Shown here in pieces: positions 10,601 through 25,600 of a DNA stretch of 64,000 bases. The stretch's first letter is position 1; every line of letters begins with the position of its first letter. The notes below the pieces were generated by a model. The model had not been told where the DNA came from, searched no databases, and saw nothing but the letters and a program-made list of their open reading frames with translations. This DNA is from Nematostella vectensis (taxonomy: Eukaryota; Cnidaria; Anthozoa; Actiniaria; Edwardsiidae). Made by a program: the position numbers and the translations under genes. The stretch is from NCBI RefSeq assembly GCF_932526225.1, contig NC_064047.1, positions 10,894,494 through 10,958,493 of the forward strand, given 5' to 3'.

Positions 10601-13600
10601 GAATCTTCCTTGCTGGTTTCCAAAGGACGAGCCCGTCTGTCCGCTGCCACCAGTGTTGCCAAACATGTACGTCCCGCTCGTGTGGACGACTCTCTGCTGC
10701 TGTTGCTGCTGCTGTTGTCCGTTCTGGTTTTGGAATGCGAAGGATTGTTGTTGTTGTTGTTGTTTCTAGAGAAAGCAAAAACAAATAAATACAATGGCAC
10801 ATTTTCTATAGTTTCCGTGAGAATAGCCTTGTAATAAGAAATTTCTCCTAAACAACGTCGCAATTCCTCACAAAGTACCAATACGCCTTTGATTTTAAAT
10901 TAATTTGCGTGTTCTTCTAGCGAGCAGCAAATGAACCAGAGCCTCGAATCCCAGAAGGTAGCTGACTTCAGAGCAAACAAATATCTTATTCGGAATTTCT
11001 GAGAACATCTGAGGTTGTTTCTCTAAATTTATTTTGTAAGCTTAAAAAGATAATCGCACTTGTCAAAAAGATGAGTTTGCTCTCTAGTATAGTCAAATGA
11101 TTATTAGCTGCACAAGGGTCATTAGCACTAGCCAGGAGTATCAAAAACATCTAATTATAGACGTTGTGGTTTAATATTTTCTACAAGCCAGAGAAGAGAG
11201 GATAGCACTAGATATTTTTAAAGTAAAGGTAAAATTTAAGTCTATAGATGAAGAAGTGTCATTCTACGGGACTTTTTATCACAAGTCAGGAAAAACAAGA
11301 GTGGTTAGTACTAGATAAGTATGTAGTATTTAGAAAAATAGTGTCATTTCTACAATATTTATATGTAACCTGCATCAAAAGTAATGAAAGTTAGGCATGC
11401 ATTTTTAGAGGTTAGTACCCTCATGCAATTTGAAGTGTGTCTTTGGTACAAAAAAAAATAGAAATAACGAGAATAAGTACAAAAATACAAGATAAAGATA
11501 GCAGACAATTGACGGTAGCCTCCGTTGCGCCGTTGATATTTTACTAAAAAGAGGCCAACAAACTACTTCAATGTTTTGATCAATCTAATTACTAGCGGCA
11601 ATGCAAGACAAACATATTCTGTGTACGATAGATCAACAGCCTGCAAGAGTTAGCATACTAACAGACATGAAACACACATTTGTGTCGGACAGACCAACAG
11701 AGTCCTTTAGACAAATTTTAGTCTGGCAGACCAACAGGCAAGGTACAATGGCTGGAGTACCTGGTCTGGTAGACCACTGAACTTATTACAAGACATACAC
11801 ATTTTTGTTAGACAGGCCAACAGAGTCCATCAGACAAACAGACAAGGCATGAAGACTTTAGTACCCCCATCAAACTGGTCTGGTAGACTATTAGACTTAC
11901 TACATGACATGAACATTTGTGTCTGACAGATTAACAGAGTCCATCAGACCAATTTTGGTTTGGTAGACCACCAGACAAGGTACATCCCCGTGGATCCTGG
12001 GCGTCGCGAAGATCGCGGACACAGGAAGCGCGCGCGAAATAGTGAGGAGGAAAAGACACCCTGGGCAACTGCTCTGTAAGCGCTGTTTCTAAAAGTGCCG
12101 CAAACTCGCTCTCAGATTGGTCAAATTATATTTAATTGAAAATGAGACCAATCAGAGCGCTCCTTGTTAATCAGAAAAGCGGGCAGACCTCACGCGTAGA
12201 AACACTTCACAAACACCTACATAACAAAGCCTAGTCGGTTTGGTATAAGTCTCACGATTAGATTTTGCCTTGAGTCTGCAAAGGGTTGGGAGAGCAGGGA
12301 GAAACTTGAGCACAATATCCCATCATCTTTGTCTTTGCCCGCTCAGCTCCATAATAAAATAGCAGGTTATATACCTTTTGAATACAACGGAAAATGCCCT
12401 GACATCGATAGGATTATCGAAGAGTGGACCACCGACTTCCGAATTATTTTCTGGAGCCCCGAGATTTGAGACATTGCGACAAGAAAGGTACAGCAGAAAC
12501 AACGTCGTAGTTCTTCTATTCTGTGACGGGGCTCATATTCATCTCGAATGCGCTTGATTTGTCGAAATTATTTTGAATATCAAGGTTAATTAAATACACA
12601 GTTCAAGTAAAATCCCTAAAACTTGACTCAACCCTTGGATTATCTAGAACCATTTTTAAATGGTTAAAAAAAGCTTAAAAGCCTTTCAGTAGAATTTTCC
12701 CAATATTGTTTGTTATGTTTAGCGTAAAGTTTTCTTTCCCTATTGATATGTCAATTTCGAGCTGTCAATCAGTGATAGTGCTAATTGGAAAAAAGCGTTT
12801 GGTCTAGTCAGGCAACTCATTGGATTAAAAACTCTTTTTGAACTAGCGCTTACAGGGCGGTTAATCATGGCGTTTTTTCCCCCTTTTTCTTTCGTCTTCG
12901 CGCGTACGTTCACTTCCGGTCTCCGCGTCGCCCTGGGTCCCAATGATAGACAGGGTACACAGGCTTTAGTACCTCACAGAACTGGTCTATAGACTACTAC
13001 TGGCATACTTGATGCCACAAATATTTGTGTCTATCAGTCCGATTCTGGTCTGGTATGCAGACAATGTATATTTGTGTCCGATGGACCAACTACGGTCTGG
13101 CCGACAGGGACAAAGACATTAGCGCCCTAAATAACAAGCCTGGAAGACTCTTAGACATAATACAAGACAGGTCCAACAGAACAGAAGAGTCCATCAGACC
13201 AATTCAGACTATAAGACCAATTTCAGTCTATCATACTCATCTCAGTCTAGCGGAAACCAACTTTGGTCTAACAGACCAATTTTGGTCTAGCGACCAACAG
13301 ACCTAGGCACACAGACTCTAGGGTTACCTGGAACTGGTCTGGCTGGTGAGCCGATAGCGCACGTATGCGCTTGGAGTTGGGTTGACCATTCTGGTCTGAG
13401 TTTTCCTGCTTCCCTTGTTGTGTCTGTCGACCAGCATGGTTCAACAGCCAGGCGAGGGCAGGTCATAGGTAAAAACGGTTAGAGTAAGAGTGATGAAACG
13501 TTCACAGAGTGCTCACCATTCAAAGGTAAGGTAGCAATACTTAGGAGAATATGAATTCATTTTTAAAAATTTTATATTACTCAGTTTACACACCGCAAAA

Positions 13601-16600
13601 GGAACAAAGAAGCAACAGAAAATATCATGTGTTTACAACCACAAATATGGGCTGAATGCTAAGTTTTTATTCCTACAAGAATTCTCACTCTGTGTAGCAA
13701 AAAGCGTTCAAGTCCAACCACGGGTTAACCATAAAAATGTGATCAAAATTATCATATTATCTTGGGAAATGGTGAACATCCTGTTGGGCTAGTTTACATT
13801 ACATCTAATTCTACCATCACGTTACAATTAATTGGCCAAAAGCACCAGTTATATCGTTAATCGTTAGTCATGAGTACTGAACATTGAATGATGCTCTGTG
13901 GCAAGAAACCAAAAATTTTTCAAACAAATTCAAACATCTTTTCTGTACTGTGTAATAAACGGGCAACTCGTATATCCTGTTATTAATATTGGACATCAAA
14001 TGGGTTCCAAGATACTTCTGAGTAATTACAAATAAGAAGCAAAGAGCAATAGGTTTGAAATAGCAGTGCAACCATACAAACAAGTAATAAGAATTAACAC
14101 AAATCGATATGCTTAATAGTGACTTGGAATATAAAGTAACCAAAGGTTGCACCAACATCAGAATGCCTGCTCATAGTTTACCTGGACAGTAAAAATGTAA
14201 TAATGCATATTCTAAACAGCATAAAAAAATAACATATTAATATAGGACAGAGAAAATGCAACAGAAATGTGAGAAGGTAGGCTGAGAGAAGCCCTCAAAT
14301 GTACAGATATTTCGATAGTACCCAATACTCGATGATGTTTAGGTATTTGATGGACTAACATGTGTCCCATTAAAGGAAACAGCTGTGCCTACTCATGATC
14401 CTTTGCCTTGATAGCATTTTTATCAAAGGGAAAAGCCAAACAACTTGTAAAATCCTTGTATTCTTTTAAACTTGTATCGTAATTGTTGAAAGTGGGTTGA
14501 AGTATCTTAATCTGGATTATATAGAGCTTTTTAACTAATGAAAACAATAACGTGATATATATTCTTTAAAGAGTTAGTTGAAGTGGACGGAAGTGGATTG
14601 AATAATAAAAGTGGCGAAAAGCCTATTCCTTACCGTACCTTGGAAGCGTTTGATTTGGTGTCATTGTCTTCATCATTCAGGAACTCACGCTTGGGATACG
14701 GAATGGTACTTCCTCCAAATGCACTACAATGAATACAATAGCATATTTATTTATAAAAAAAAAACATGACTGTATAATCAATTACATCATTCTGATTTAC
14801 TTACTCTTGAGTGGGGAGTGGGTCCTCTTTAAAGTACTGGTCCTGGAGGGCTTGTTCTGATGTGATTCTCTTATTGGGGTCCATTACCAACAGCTTTGAA
14901 AGCTGTCAGAGAAAAAGAAATAGATGGAACTTCAACTGTGATACCTACAGTACTTACCTCGACAGAATGGACTTCATTTTTTTTTAAGCCTGAGGAGCTG
15001 CTCCCCACCCTATCTGTTTTGTTTTTATTAAAAAAATAAAAAGCTGGCTCTCTGCCCCAGGGCAGATGGAACTCTTGTTTTCTTGGATGAGGGAGTTAGC
15101 CATCTCCCCAAAGATATGTATTTTGTAGGAAAAACATAAAGATTGGTTATCTCACTTTCGATTTGGTGATCTCACTTTCGATTTGGTTATTTCAACTTAA
15201 TGATTCGGTTATTTCAATTTAAAGCGATCCTGGCTCTCTGCCTCAGGGAATGTGAAACTCTTGCATTTTTTTTCAAATAGTTAAGTCAGCCAACTCACTA
15301 AAAACATTATTTGGGAAATCATAAAATGGTGCGCTTGCTTACCATCTTCAATAGGAGTACTGACACGCTATTGCAACTCATGATTATGAACTTTATGGAG
15401 CATCTATAAGGTCTTACCAATTGGAAAGCTTTGCTGTCTTGTTTGACTTTGTGCTTCTCCATGTACTTCCATAAGCTGGCGTTCATATAACTGGAGGAGA
15501 CACAAGAGGTACAGTTTCATAGTAATCCTTCAACATTATCATCATCATAATTATTATTACCATCATCAAAACAATCAGCTAAATCATCAACATTGTTATC
15601 ATCACCATCTTGATCCTTCACGTTATCATAACCATTCAACATCATCATCAACATCGTCATCAACAACAACATCATGTTCATCATCAACATCGTCATCAAC
15701 AACAACATCATGTTCATCATCAACATCGTCATCAACAACAACATCATGTTCATCATCAACATCGTCATCAACAACAACATCATGTTCATCATCAGCATCG
15801 TCATAATCACCAGCTTCACCCCTCAACTCATTATCATCATTATTGCCACCACTGTCATCTGTCACTCACTTTGACTTCCTGAAGTACTCACTTTGACTTC
15901 CTGAAGTACTCACTTTGACTTCCTGAAGTACTCACTTTGACTTCCTGAAGTACTCACTTTGACTTCCTGAAGTACTCACTTTGACTTCCTGAAGTACTCA
16001 CTTTGACTTCCTGAAGTACTCACTTTGACTTCCTGAAGTACTCACTTTGACTTCCTGAAGTACTTACTTTGACTTCCTTAAGTACTCACTTTGAGTTCCT
16101 GAAGTACTCACTTTGACTTCCTGAAGTACTCACTTTGACTTCCTGAAGTACTCACTTTGACTTCCTGAAGTACTCACTTTGACTTCCTTAAGTACTCACT
16201 TTGAGTTCCTGAAGTACTCACTTTGACTTCCTGAAGTACTCACTTTGACTTCCTGAAGTACTCACTTTGACTTCCTGAAGTACTCACTTTGACTTCCTGA
16301 AGTACTCACTTTGACTTCCTGAAGTACTCACTTTGACTCCCTGAAGTACTCACTTTGACTTCCTGAAGTACTCACTTTGACTTCCTGAAGTACTCACTTT
16401 GACTTCCTGAAGTCCTTGAGAAGGGTTGAATGCTGAGGCATTTTCCTGATGTCTTCCCAGTCCTTTTTTGTCAAACATTCAAATTCAAAGAAAAGCGTAA
16501 GCTACCAACAAAGGTACCATGAAGAACCATGAAACCTACTGTAGAGCTGCTGAGAGAGAAGTTAAATAGTGAAGAGTGAGAAACAATATTTGATACATAC

Positions 16601-19600
16601 AGCCACGACATGGCACCGCAGAGGTCATAATGATAAGGGTTAACTAACCTTGTGGAAAGCCCATCACGGTGAATACCCTGTTTAGCTGGTCATGATGGTA
16701 ACGTTCAATTTACCTTGTGGAAAGCCACTCACACTGAATATCCTGTCTGGATGGTCATGATGGTAAGGGTTAATTTACCTTGTGGAAAGCTCATCACGGT
16801 GAATTCCTTTCCAGCTGGCCATGATGGTATGGTTTAATTTACCTTGTGGAAAGCCCATCACGGTGAATATCCTGTCCCGGGTGGTCACGATGGTAATGGT
16901 TAACTTACCATGAGGAAAGCCCATCACTGTGAATATCCTGTCCAGCCGGTCATGATGGTAAAGGTTACTAGTCTTGGTATCCTCCTGACGGCAATGGAAT
17001 ATGGGCTCACAGGTCAGTAGCTCAGCAAAGATGCACCCAATGGCCCAGATATCTGAAAAATGAAAAAAACAAACGAAACAATATAAAAACAATGTTTAAA
17101 CCCCATAAAAATCAACATATGCATATAAGATTCTAACTGGCTATATTGGGACATGTATTACCGTGGCCACCGATATAAAAAATTAGGGAAGTTGTATTAA
17201 TTAGAATGCAATAAAAATTCTAAATCATAACTAGGATGCTCATTCTCTGCATATCAAACATATTCCCCACGGATAGTGTCATTCGTTTGCATTGCCTTAT
17301 ATGGTCATTGATGCCCATATTTAGAAGAGCTAAAGTTTTCCCGCTCCCTGATCTCCAGAAAATATGGTGAAAAATGCTGATTCCTGTCAATCTGAGACTC
17401 GTGGTAAGAATTTGTCCAAAAAAAACTGACAGCTTGGTCAAATTTTTATCTCACTAATCTTGAAAAGCCCTTAGACCCAGGCCTCCCAGAGATTGACCGA
17501 GCGGGTTTGAAGGTCACCCAAATATTGATATGATGTGCATTCGAGCATTTCTTTCCCTCGCTGAGTGGCTAGTGAAGTTCATGTCAAATAGATAGTACGT
17601 TTTTCGCATCCTCTTTGGCTTAATCGACAAAATTATCAAGGTGGCCACAGTAGCGCGTCGTACCAGAAAGCGCGTTTCTCGCGTACTTATTGGCCTTTTT
17701 CACAAAACTGTCAAGGTGGCCACGGTAGCGCGCGTTGTACCAGATAACACCACGTTTCTCGCGTACTTATTGGCCTTTTTCACAAAACTGTCAAGGTGGC
17801 CACGGTAGCGCGCGTTGTACCAGATAACACCACGTTTCTCGCGTACTTATTGGCCTTTTTCACAAAACTGTCAAGGTGGCCACGGTAGCGCGCGTTGTAC
17901 CAGATAACACCACGTTTCTCGCGTACTTATTGGCCTTTTTCACAAAACTGTCAAGGTGGTCACAGCGGCATGTGTTTCATGGCCAGAAATACCGAACTGA
18001 CATGCGCAGTAGCGCTCGAGACTTTAAAAAAAACCAGCGTTTTTCGCAGGATAAGAATCAATGTAAAGTATTCGACTCCAGAATTACATACCTTGATATT
18101 TATAGAAATAATAGAATTCGCACATTGCACGGCCTTTGGTTGGATTACTGAGCAAGTATAGAATGTTTGTTTGGCTGACATAGTTAATTTCGATTAAAAA
18201 ACAATTCGGTTTTGTGGAAATCGTGTAATTCACTGGGTGATGGCGGCCATAATAGAAGAATCAGGGAATTTGCAGAAGTTCTAGCATTGCGGCCACGGTT
18301 TCCGCATCATTGATTGTGAAGCAACAATTGCACGGCCTTGATTTCGAATCCCGAACAATGAAACAGTGACATATCCTTTTTTTAAACCTTATTTCAAAGA
18401 TTTCGCTTCGGTTTTGCCACTAAAATGAGACCGATTTTATCAATGATTACGTCGCGAATGTCGCACGTGTGTTCTTGTATCGAATACTTTTCTAATACCG
18501 CGCGAGTACACGAGAAAACGGTGTTTTGTTCGACTCCTTGATTGCTGATCGCCGCCATATTCGCTGAAAATGTACTAGGCGTTGTCATTCCATGCCGAGA
18601 GAGCCTAGTAATGAGGAACCATCCAATACCATAGCAATCATAGCAACAAGTTTGTCAAGTTGTTTTCGCGCGAGTCACTTTTTGTTTTGTTTTGCTTTAA
18701 CCGAGTCCTATGAAAACAAGATGTCATAGGAGATCAAAGGTAAAATGTCAGACTCTAAGCCATCTATGCTTGTTCTGACAGAATCACAAAACTCTAAGCT
18801 AAAGTTACGTTAGGGATCAATTGCAAAACGCAAACAAAGTTGTGTTCTGGCCCAAGATTAATATCGGACTTCTTGCCGAGTGGAGAAGAACAATCCAGTG
18901 CGAAACTACTTGTAAGATTAGGTTTATTGACCTGCTCAACGGAAATGTTCCTGGGGATGCTTTCCTCATAGAGACAGAAAACGTCTTGAGTCACGAAAAA
19001 ATTGAGCATTTACGCCGAGACTTTTACAAGCAGCACTACAACAGCTGAATGTGCACCATCTAATCCATGTACACCATCCGGCATTCTCGTGTCAAGTTCA
19101 GCTGAATCTAGTAACACTCTCGCTTCATCTATTTCTGAATCTAGCATAACTTCTTCTATTTCTGCTGCTGAATCTAGCAACAATCTCACTTGTCTATTTC
19201 TGAATCTCTAGTAACACTATAACTTCATCTATTTTTGCAGCTGAGTCTAGCAACAATCTCATTTCATCTATATGTAATTTCTGCTGCTTTATCTAGCAAC
19301 ACTCTCACTTCATCTATTTCTGAATCTTTAATGACACTATAACTTCATATATTATTTCTCCTGGTGAATCTAGCAACAATCTCACTTCATCTACATGTAG
19401 TTTCTGCTGCTGAATCTAGCAAAACTCACTTCATCTATTTCTGAATCTCTAGTAACACAATAACTTTATCTATTTCTGCTGCTGAATCTAGCAAGAAACA
19501 GCGAGTGCAGATCAAAGCTAAACAATGAATGTGAAATGACAACAACACCAGGACAGGCTCCAGGTGATTGACAGTCTTTTAAGAAGCTTACTGGCTGACC

Positions 19601-22600
19601 ATATAGAATCTCTGGTAAGTTTTTTTTCAACATGTACAATACATAGTTTGTAACACCAAAACACAATACAGGGTGATTATTATAAGTTTTACTAGCATTT
19701 TATTTTATAGCCTTTTCTATATAACAAAATGCTATGCCTTTCCTAAAGAGATGTTCAATTATTTTTTTAGAAAAGCTCCAACATTGTTAAGCCTGGGAAA
19801 GGGTTCAAGTGAAGATAAGTGGTGATGGTGCAGGGATTAGCCACATAAGCAACTTTGTTCTTTTGTCCTTCTCCTTTCTTCATAGTATAGATGATTTATT
19901 GTCATCAAAAGGCTGCATTTTTTTTTTTAAATTTGTATGTAATCATTTGTTTAAATTCTTATGTAATTATTGGTCCAATTTTTTCATACCAGGAAATCTT
20001 ACTATAGCAGTAGTAAGTGGATCTGAATCAAGGAAACGAATAGCAGAGTGCTTCAAGGATGCACTAAGGGAGATAGATGAAGTACAAGAGAATGGCTTTG
20101 TCATGGTAGATGAAGAATGTATTGTTAAGCAGTGTTTATCATGACGTAACCTACAATGTTGCATTCTGGGTAGTTGTTGGCCTCGTGGGCTGTGTGTTAT
20201 GATCCGTCATGTTGTACGTTGATTATTGAAGAGAATAAAAGGAGAAATACACCCAAAATAACATAAGTTTAACATATATACCTGGTGAGGTGATTACAGG
20301 GTGGATATTTACTGTTTAGTATCACCCAAGTAGTGGACTATTGCTCACCGTTCGTCATCACTAAGTGCATTTTTTACATAACAGATTTTTACTTTTTCCT
20401 GGAAAGCTCTAGATAATTGTTGGTTAGACACTTCAGAGAATTTTTTTGGAGAAAATGAAACAAAGAATTTAACTTTCCTTGGATAAAAAAAACTTTCAGT
20501 CCTTGTCCATGACGATCAGCTACTCTGTCCCAACCAATTGGAAAAAAAACTTATTGTGGGAAATCATCCATTATCAATAAAATGCCATTTGTTATCAAAT
20601 ATTCTGAAAAGAACCCTGAAAAAATCCCCTCTGAAATTAAAAGAAACAGGCAACCTAGATTTTGACAAAATAAACCCTTCTACTGCAACTCTAAACAAGG
20701 CCATCTGCTCCAATACTAAAAGGCCATCATGTAAGACTGGAGGCGAGTAATAGAGGCTGAAAAATAGGGAAACATGTATTAACAGATTATTATATGCAAT
20801 TTTATGCTTTTTTTGTCGTAGTATTATTCGATGCAATTATATATTTTAACAATTTATTGTACACTTTGTGTAATATTCTTTGTAAATAATATTCAGCCCT
20901 TTATAGGCTGGTAAGATATTTATGAAATTTATATCTGACACAAGCACAGCACGTAATGTCCTAAAGGTGCTGCAAAAGAAATCAACATCCAACTATAACT
21001 AGGATATTCCAGTGTTTTTTTGCTTTGAATAACTGACGTAGAATAGGAACTTTTTCTGCCCTCTGACAAGTTTCATTTTATAATTTTCTAAATATAATCA
21101 AATTGACAGATGTAGGCAATGATTTTATGCCGTTCATACCGGATGCAATCAGATGAATGAATCGTACGTCGAGTAAACCCCTCCAAAGCACCAGGTATTC
21201 TAACTACACGTGGTTGTCAAATAGAATTGATTATCAACTTAGTTGCACTGAAAGACTTTGCAAAGACAGGTCGCCTTACGGATGAAACTTCCACCAAATC
21301 CAGCCGAGGGCAAGGAGCCCTAATACGGCGGATAACGTTAAAACCACGTCGAGAGTAACGTGCCCTAAAACGACGAAAAACTAGTCGGCAGGTTAACTCG
21401 CTTCTACCTGATTACAACTTAGTTCTTACCTTATTTTTGGCAATTTGGCGTAAAGTGATCAGCCTTTCCACTTCCCAGAGCTTTCCTTTCCCTTTAACTT
21501 GTCTTTAAAAAAAGCCAACCTTCCGTCTTTTCGCCATTTTATAAACAAACGCGCCGCTCGGAAAATAAGCCAATGACAGACCAGAAAAAACAATCAGTTG
21601 ATTGGCAAGCGCGCGAGCTCGAAAATAACATCAAAATGGCTTCCGGTTCGGTATTTCTGGCCATGGTATCAGATTGCACGCTTCTCGAATCCTTATTGGC
21701 CTTTTTTTACAAAACTGTCAAGGTGGCCACGGTAGCGCGCGTCGCGCTGTTATAGGGATCCCGCTGTACGTTTTTATACCTATAGCCTTGGTATAATGCC
21801 TGGCTCCCCAACAAAAGCTCTGGTGCACGATACCAGAAGGTGACGACGACAGCGTCCAGATCAGCGAGGGGCTTCAGTGGTGCATTGAACAATCGCGCAA
21901 AACCCATGTCAGCTGTGAATGAAAAAGCATTCGTTACGTTACGTATTGAACAATCGCGCACAACCCATGTCCGCTGTGAAACAAAAAGCATTGGTTACGT
22001 TACTTATTGAAACTTCGCGAAAAACCTATGTCTGCTGTAAAATAAAAAGGCATTGGTTACGTTACGTATTATGAACAATCGCGCTAAAGCCATATCAGCT
22101 GTGAAATAAAAAAGGCATTGACTAGGTTACGCATTGAAAAATCGCGCAAAACCCATGTCTGCTGTGAATGAAAAAGCATTCGTTACTTTACGTATTGAAA
22201 AATCGGGCAAAACCCATGTCCGCTGTGAATAAAAAAGCATTCGTTACGTTGCGTATTGAAAAACCGCACAAAAAAAACATGTCCGCTGTGTAATAAAAAG
22301 TGATACGTTATGTATTGAACAATCGTGAGAAACCTATGTCTGCTGTGAAATAAAAAGGCATTGGTTACGTTACGTATTGAACAATCGCGAAAAACCCATC
22401 ACTCCAATAGAAAAATATATATTGCCGCCGTCAGAGCCTCGGCATGTTCTTAGCCTCATTTTTTTTAATTTGGTGAAATCTCAGGCTCAAAGTTCTTTTA
22501 TAAAAAAATTTTCTATTATCCTTTGAATTTAAATAAAAGAAGTCCAAAAGAAATTAAAAATCTAACTTATTCTTCCATGTATCATGTAAGTTCATAGCAA

Positions 22601-25600
22601 AATCTCAACCCTAATTATAGATATTAAAATGCAAAATAAATTCATCGCTCTTTGTGTTACGCTCTTTTTGTCTTTACCTCAATCAAAACAAATCCATTTA
22701 TACCACATTACTTGTAACATGACACTAAAGGGCATACAATATTTAATGACAAAAAAAACTGGGAAACATTCATAAAAATAACGAAGTTTCTCATTATCTA
22801 ATACACTTTTTTATGTGAGAGATGCTGCTTCCTCGCTCCGCTGACACGAAAATCCAGGATCCTTTAGATCCTCCAATGGTGCACAGCGGGACGTAAAGAC
22901 AGAACACACAAAAAATGATTTCATTTTTGCCGATAACAAATTCCGCCTGGACTTAAGGCGGGATTACAGTCAAAATTTGGTCAAATTTTGAAAGAAAATC
23001 GTAAAATCAGATTTCTTTTTTATATGATCAAATAACTATTATATAACATTGTCCCCGAGTTTTTACCAGATATATACAATCCTTCTCAGAAAAAAAAAAG
23101 CAATTCATAGGACTACTTGAAATTGCCTTCTTCGTTACCATGGTAACGGGTTCCAAAACAAGACGTTTTATTCCCGATAAAAATTAGTACAGAAGCCGCA
23201 AGCTGAAAATTTCCCCTCCCCACCCCCCTCAGATTATTTATCGATTGTTTAGCAAAGGCTAGGTCGCTCAGGGATTCAGACTCGTTTGAAATGCCCAAGG
23301 GCCATCCGCTGGGTTCTAAATGTGCTGTTATATCAGCAAGAAAGGCTAAGAAGCGTTCAGGATTTAAAGGGAAGCCAGCCTGGAGAAAGAAAGCCGAGAA
23401 AAGTGTGCCTAAACTCGTGTTCGTTGCGGATTGTGATGTTGGTGAAGAGGACGATGAGCCAGAAAAAGGAAACCCGATTTCTGCTTCAAAGAGAAAACTT
23501 TCGTACTCTGAATCAGATGAAGAGTATTCACTCAATGAGGTTGCAAATGCTGAAGGCTATCGTCTCGTTTTTATGGATAGTTTGAGGGATATCGCTCAAA
23601 GGATTCATGGTTTCTCAGGATGCGAAGGTGAGAAATTTAGCTCAAAGTCAAAGCCAGTTTACTTGAATTTAAACCTCAAATATTCGTTGCTTGTTTAGTT
23701 TATGTTTTCAATCCCTAGATTTTATATATAATGGATGTATACATTATTATGCCTTCTTCCATTCGTTAATTTGTCCATTTGTTGTTTTCAGGAAAAGTAT
23801 CAGTTGTAGAAGATCCATCAAAGAGCTTTGGTTTGTGTAGCAGTCTTTTCATCCAGTGTGATTCCTGCGATCTAAATGAATTCTTCAGCACTGGTAAACA
23901 TTCGCTATCGGATCTTGCTCCAAGGACCATGCAAGGTAGAGACGTTAACAGAAGATCAGTGTTTGCTGCAAATGAAGTTGGCCTAGGGAGAAAGGGAATA
24001 GCAGCCATCTGTGAAGTGTTTGACATGCCACCTCCAGTTGCTCCCACTGCCTGGGCGACACATAATGAGCTACTCTACCAGCAGCACCTTGTTGCGATGA
24101 ATGAACAATTAGAGAAAAGCCAGGCTGAAGAAAAAGAACTGTGCAAAAACAATGGCTTGACAGCTACCTCAGTCAGTTTTGATGGCACCTGGGCAAAAAG
24201 AGGGTTTACTTCAAACCATGGTGTTGGCTTTGCCATTTCTACCGAAACTGGAGTACTTGACTATGCGGTAGTGTCAAAAAACTGCAATGCCTGCAATATA
24301 CAGTCCAAAAAGCTGTCTGTTGAGGAGTTCGAGCAATGGGCTGAAGACCATGAATGCCCTGGTGGCTATGAAGGCTCTAGTCCCAGTATGGAGACCTCAT
24401 GTGCCAAGAAAGTCTGGAACAATAGCAAGGACACTGGCCTAGAATATAGGTTCATGGTGTCAGATGGTGATTCAAAGGCTTTTGATGAGGTGAGAGAGAC
24501 GTATGGTGTGTGTGAAGACTGTCTACATTATGACAATATGGATAAATCTTCACCTGAATATAAGCAATGGAAAAGCTCTCCAGCTTATAAACGTCATTTA
24601 AGCGAACATATGGATGATAAGTCAAACTGCCGCAGAGTCATGAAGTTGGACTGTATTGGACACGTCCAAAAGCGAATGGGCAAAGCCCTGCGTAAGGCCC
24701 AAGAGACAAAAGGCAAACTTGCTGATGGCAAACCAGTGGGCGGCAGGTCTGGGAGGCTTACAAAGTCTGCAATTGAGAAATTGCAAAAGTACTATGGTAA
24801 TGCAATAAGGAATAATGTGAAGCAAGGGGTCTTGTCAACCAATCAAAGGGCAGAAGCAATCTCCAACATGAAAATGGAGATCATGGCTGGCCTTTACCAT
24901 AGCTGTAAATTGCCAGTGAATGAAAGACACCAGGTTTGTCCTGTAAGCTCCTGGTGTGCATATAAGAATTTTACCAAGACATTCAAGGAGAAAAAGCACC
25001 ACCTAGACCCTGTCTTCGTAGACTTTCTCAAGCCTACCTATGATCGGCTTACCAGTGATGCCCTCTTAGAGAGATGCTTGCCTGGCAATACCCAGAATCC
25101 AAGAGTGCTTGAACTCTCTTGTGTGGCTGAGGTGCCCCAAGCACAGATGGTTTGGGCGGAAGCGTGTGGAGATGGCAGCAGTCTCTGCTGCTCTGCACTT
25201 TAGCTCGGGGGCCACTGCGAAGCACAGAGTGATGGAGCTAGCTGGCATACCTGCTGGAGCCCAAACTGCAGCAGCAAGTACAAGGAGAGACAAGCAGAGG
25301 GTAAAGAGTGCTGAAAAGAGAACTTATGAGAAGTTTAAAAAGTACAGAAGATCTATTCGCCGTGTGAATGTTCGTGTCGAAGAACGTCGAGTGAATGAGG
25401 AGGGAACCACATATGAGGCCGGGGGTTTCTAGACGGGAAAACAAACACTTAGTAACCATTAAGAAGACTGAGATATCTTACTTTTTAAACAGCAGGCATG
25501 AGTAAATCATATTGTTATTATTTTTTCACAATATTATTCTTTTTTGACCATCTTGTGAAGAAATTGCCTATTCTCAAACTTTAAAGTGTTTTTTCTAGGA

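Noticed and set aside
15517-15882. Met/Asp/His-rich ORFs in four frames
   Set aside because: Translations of a CAT/ATC microsatellite.
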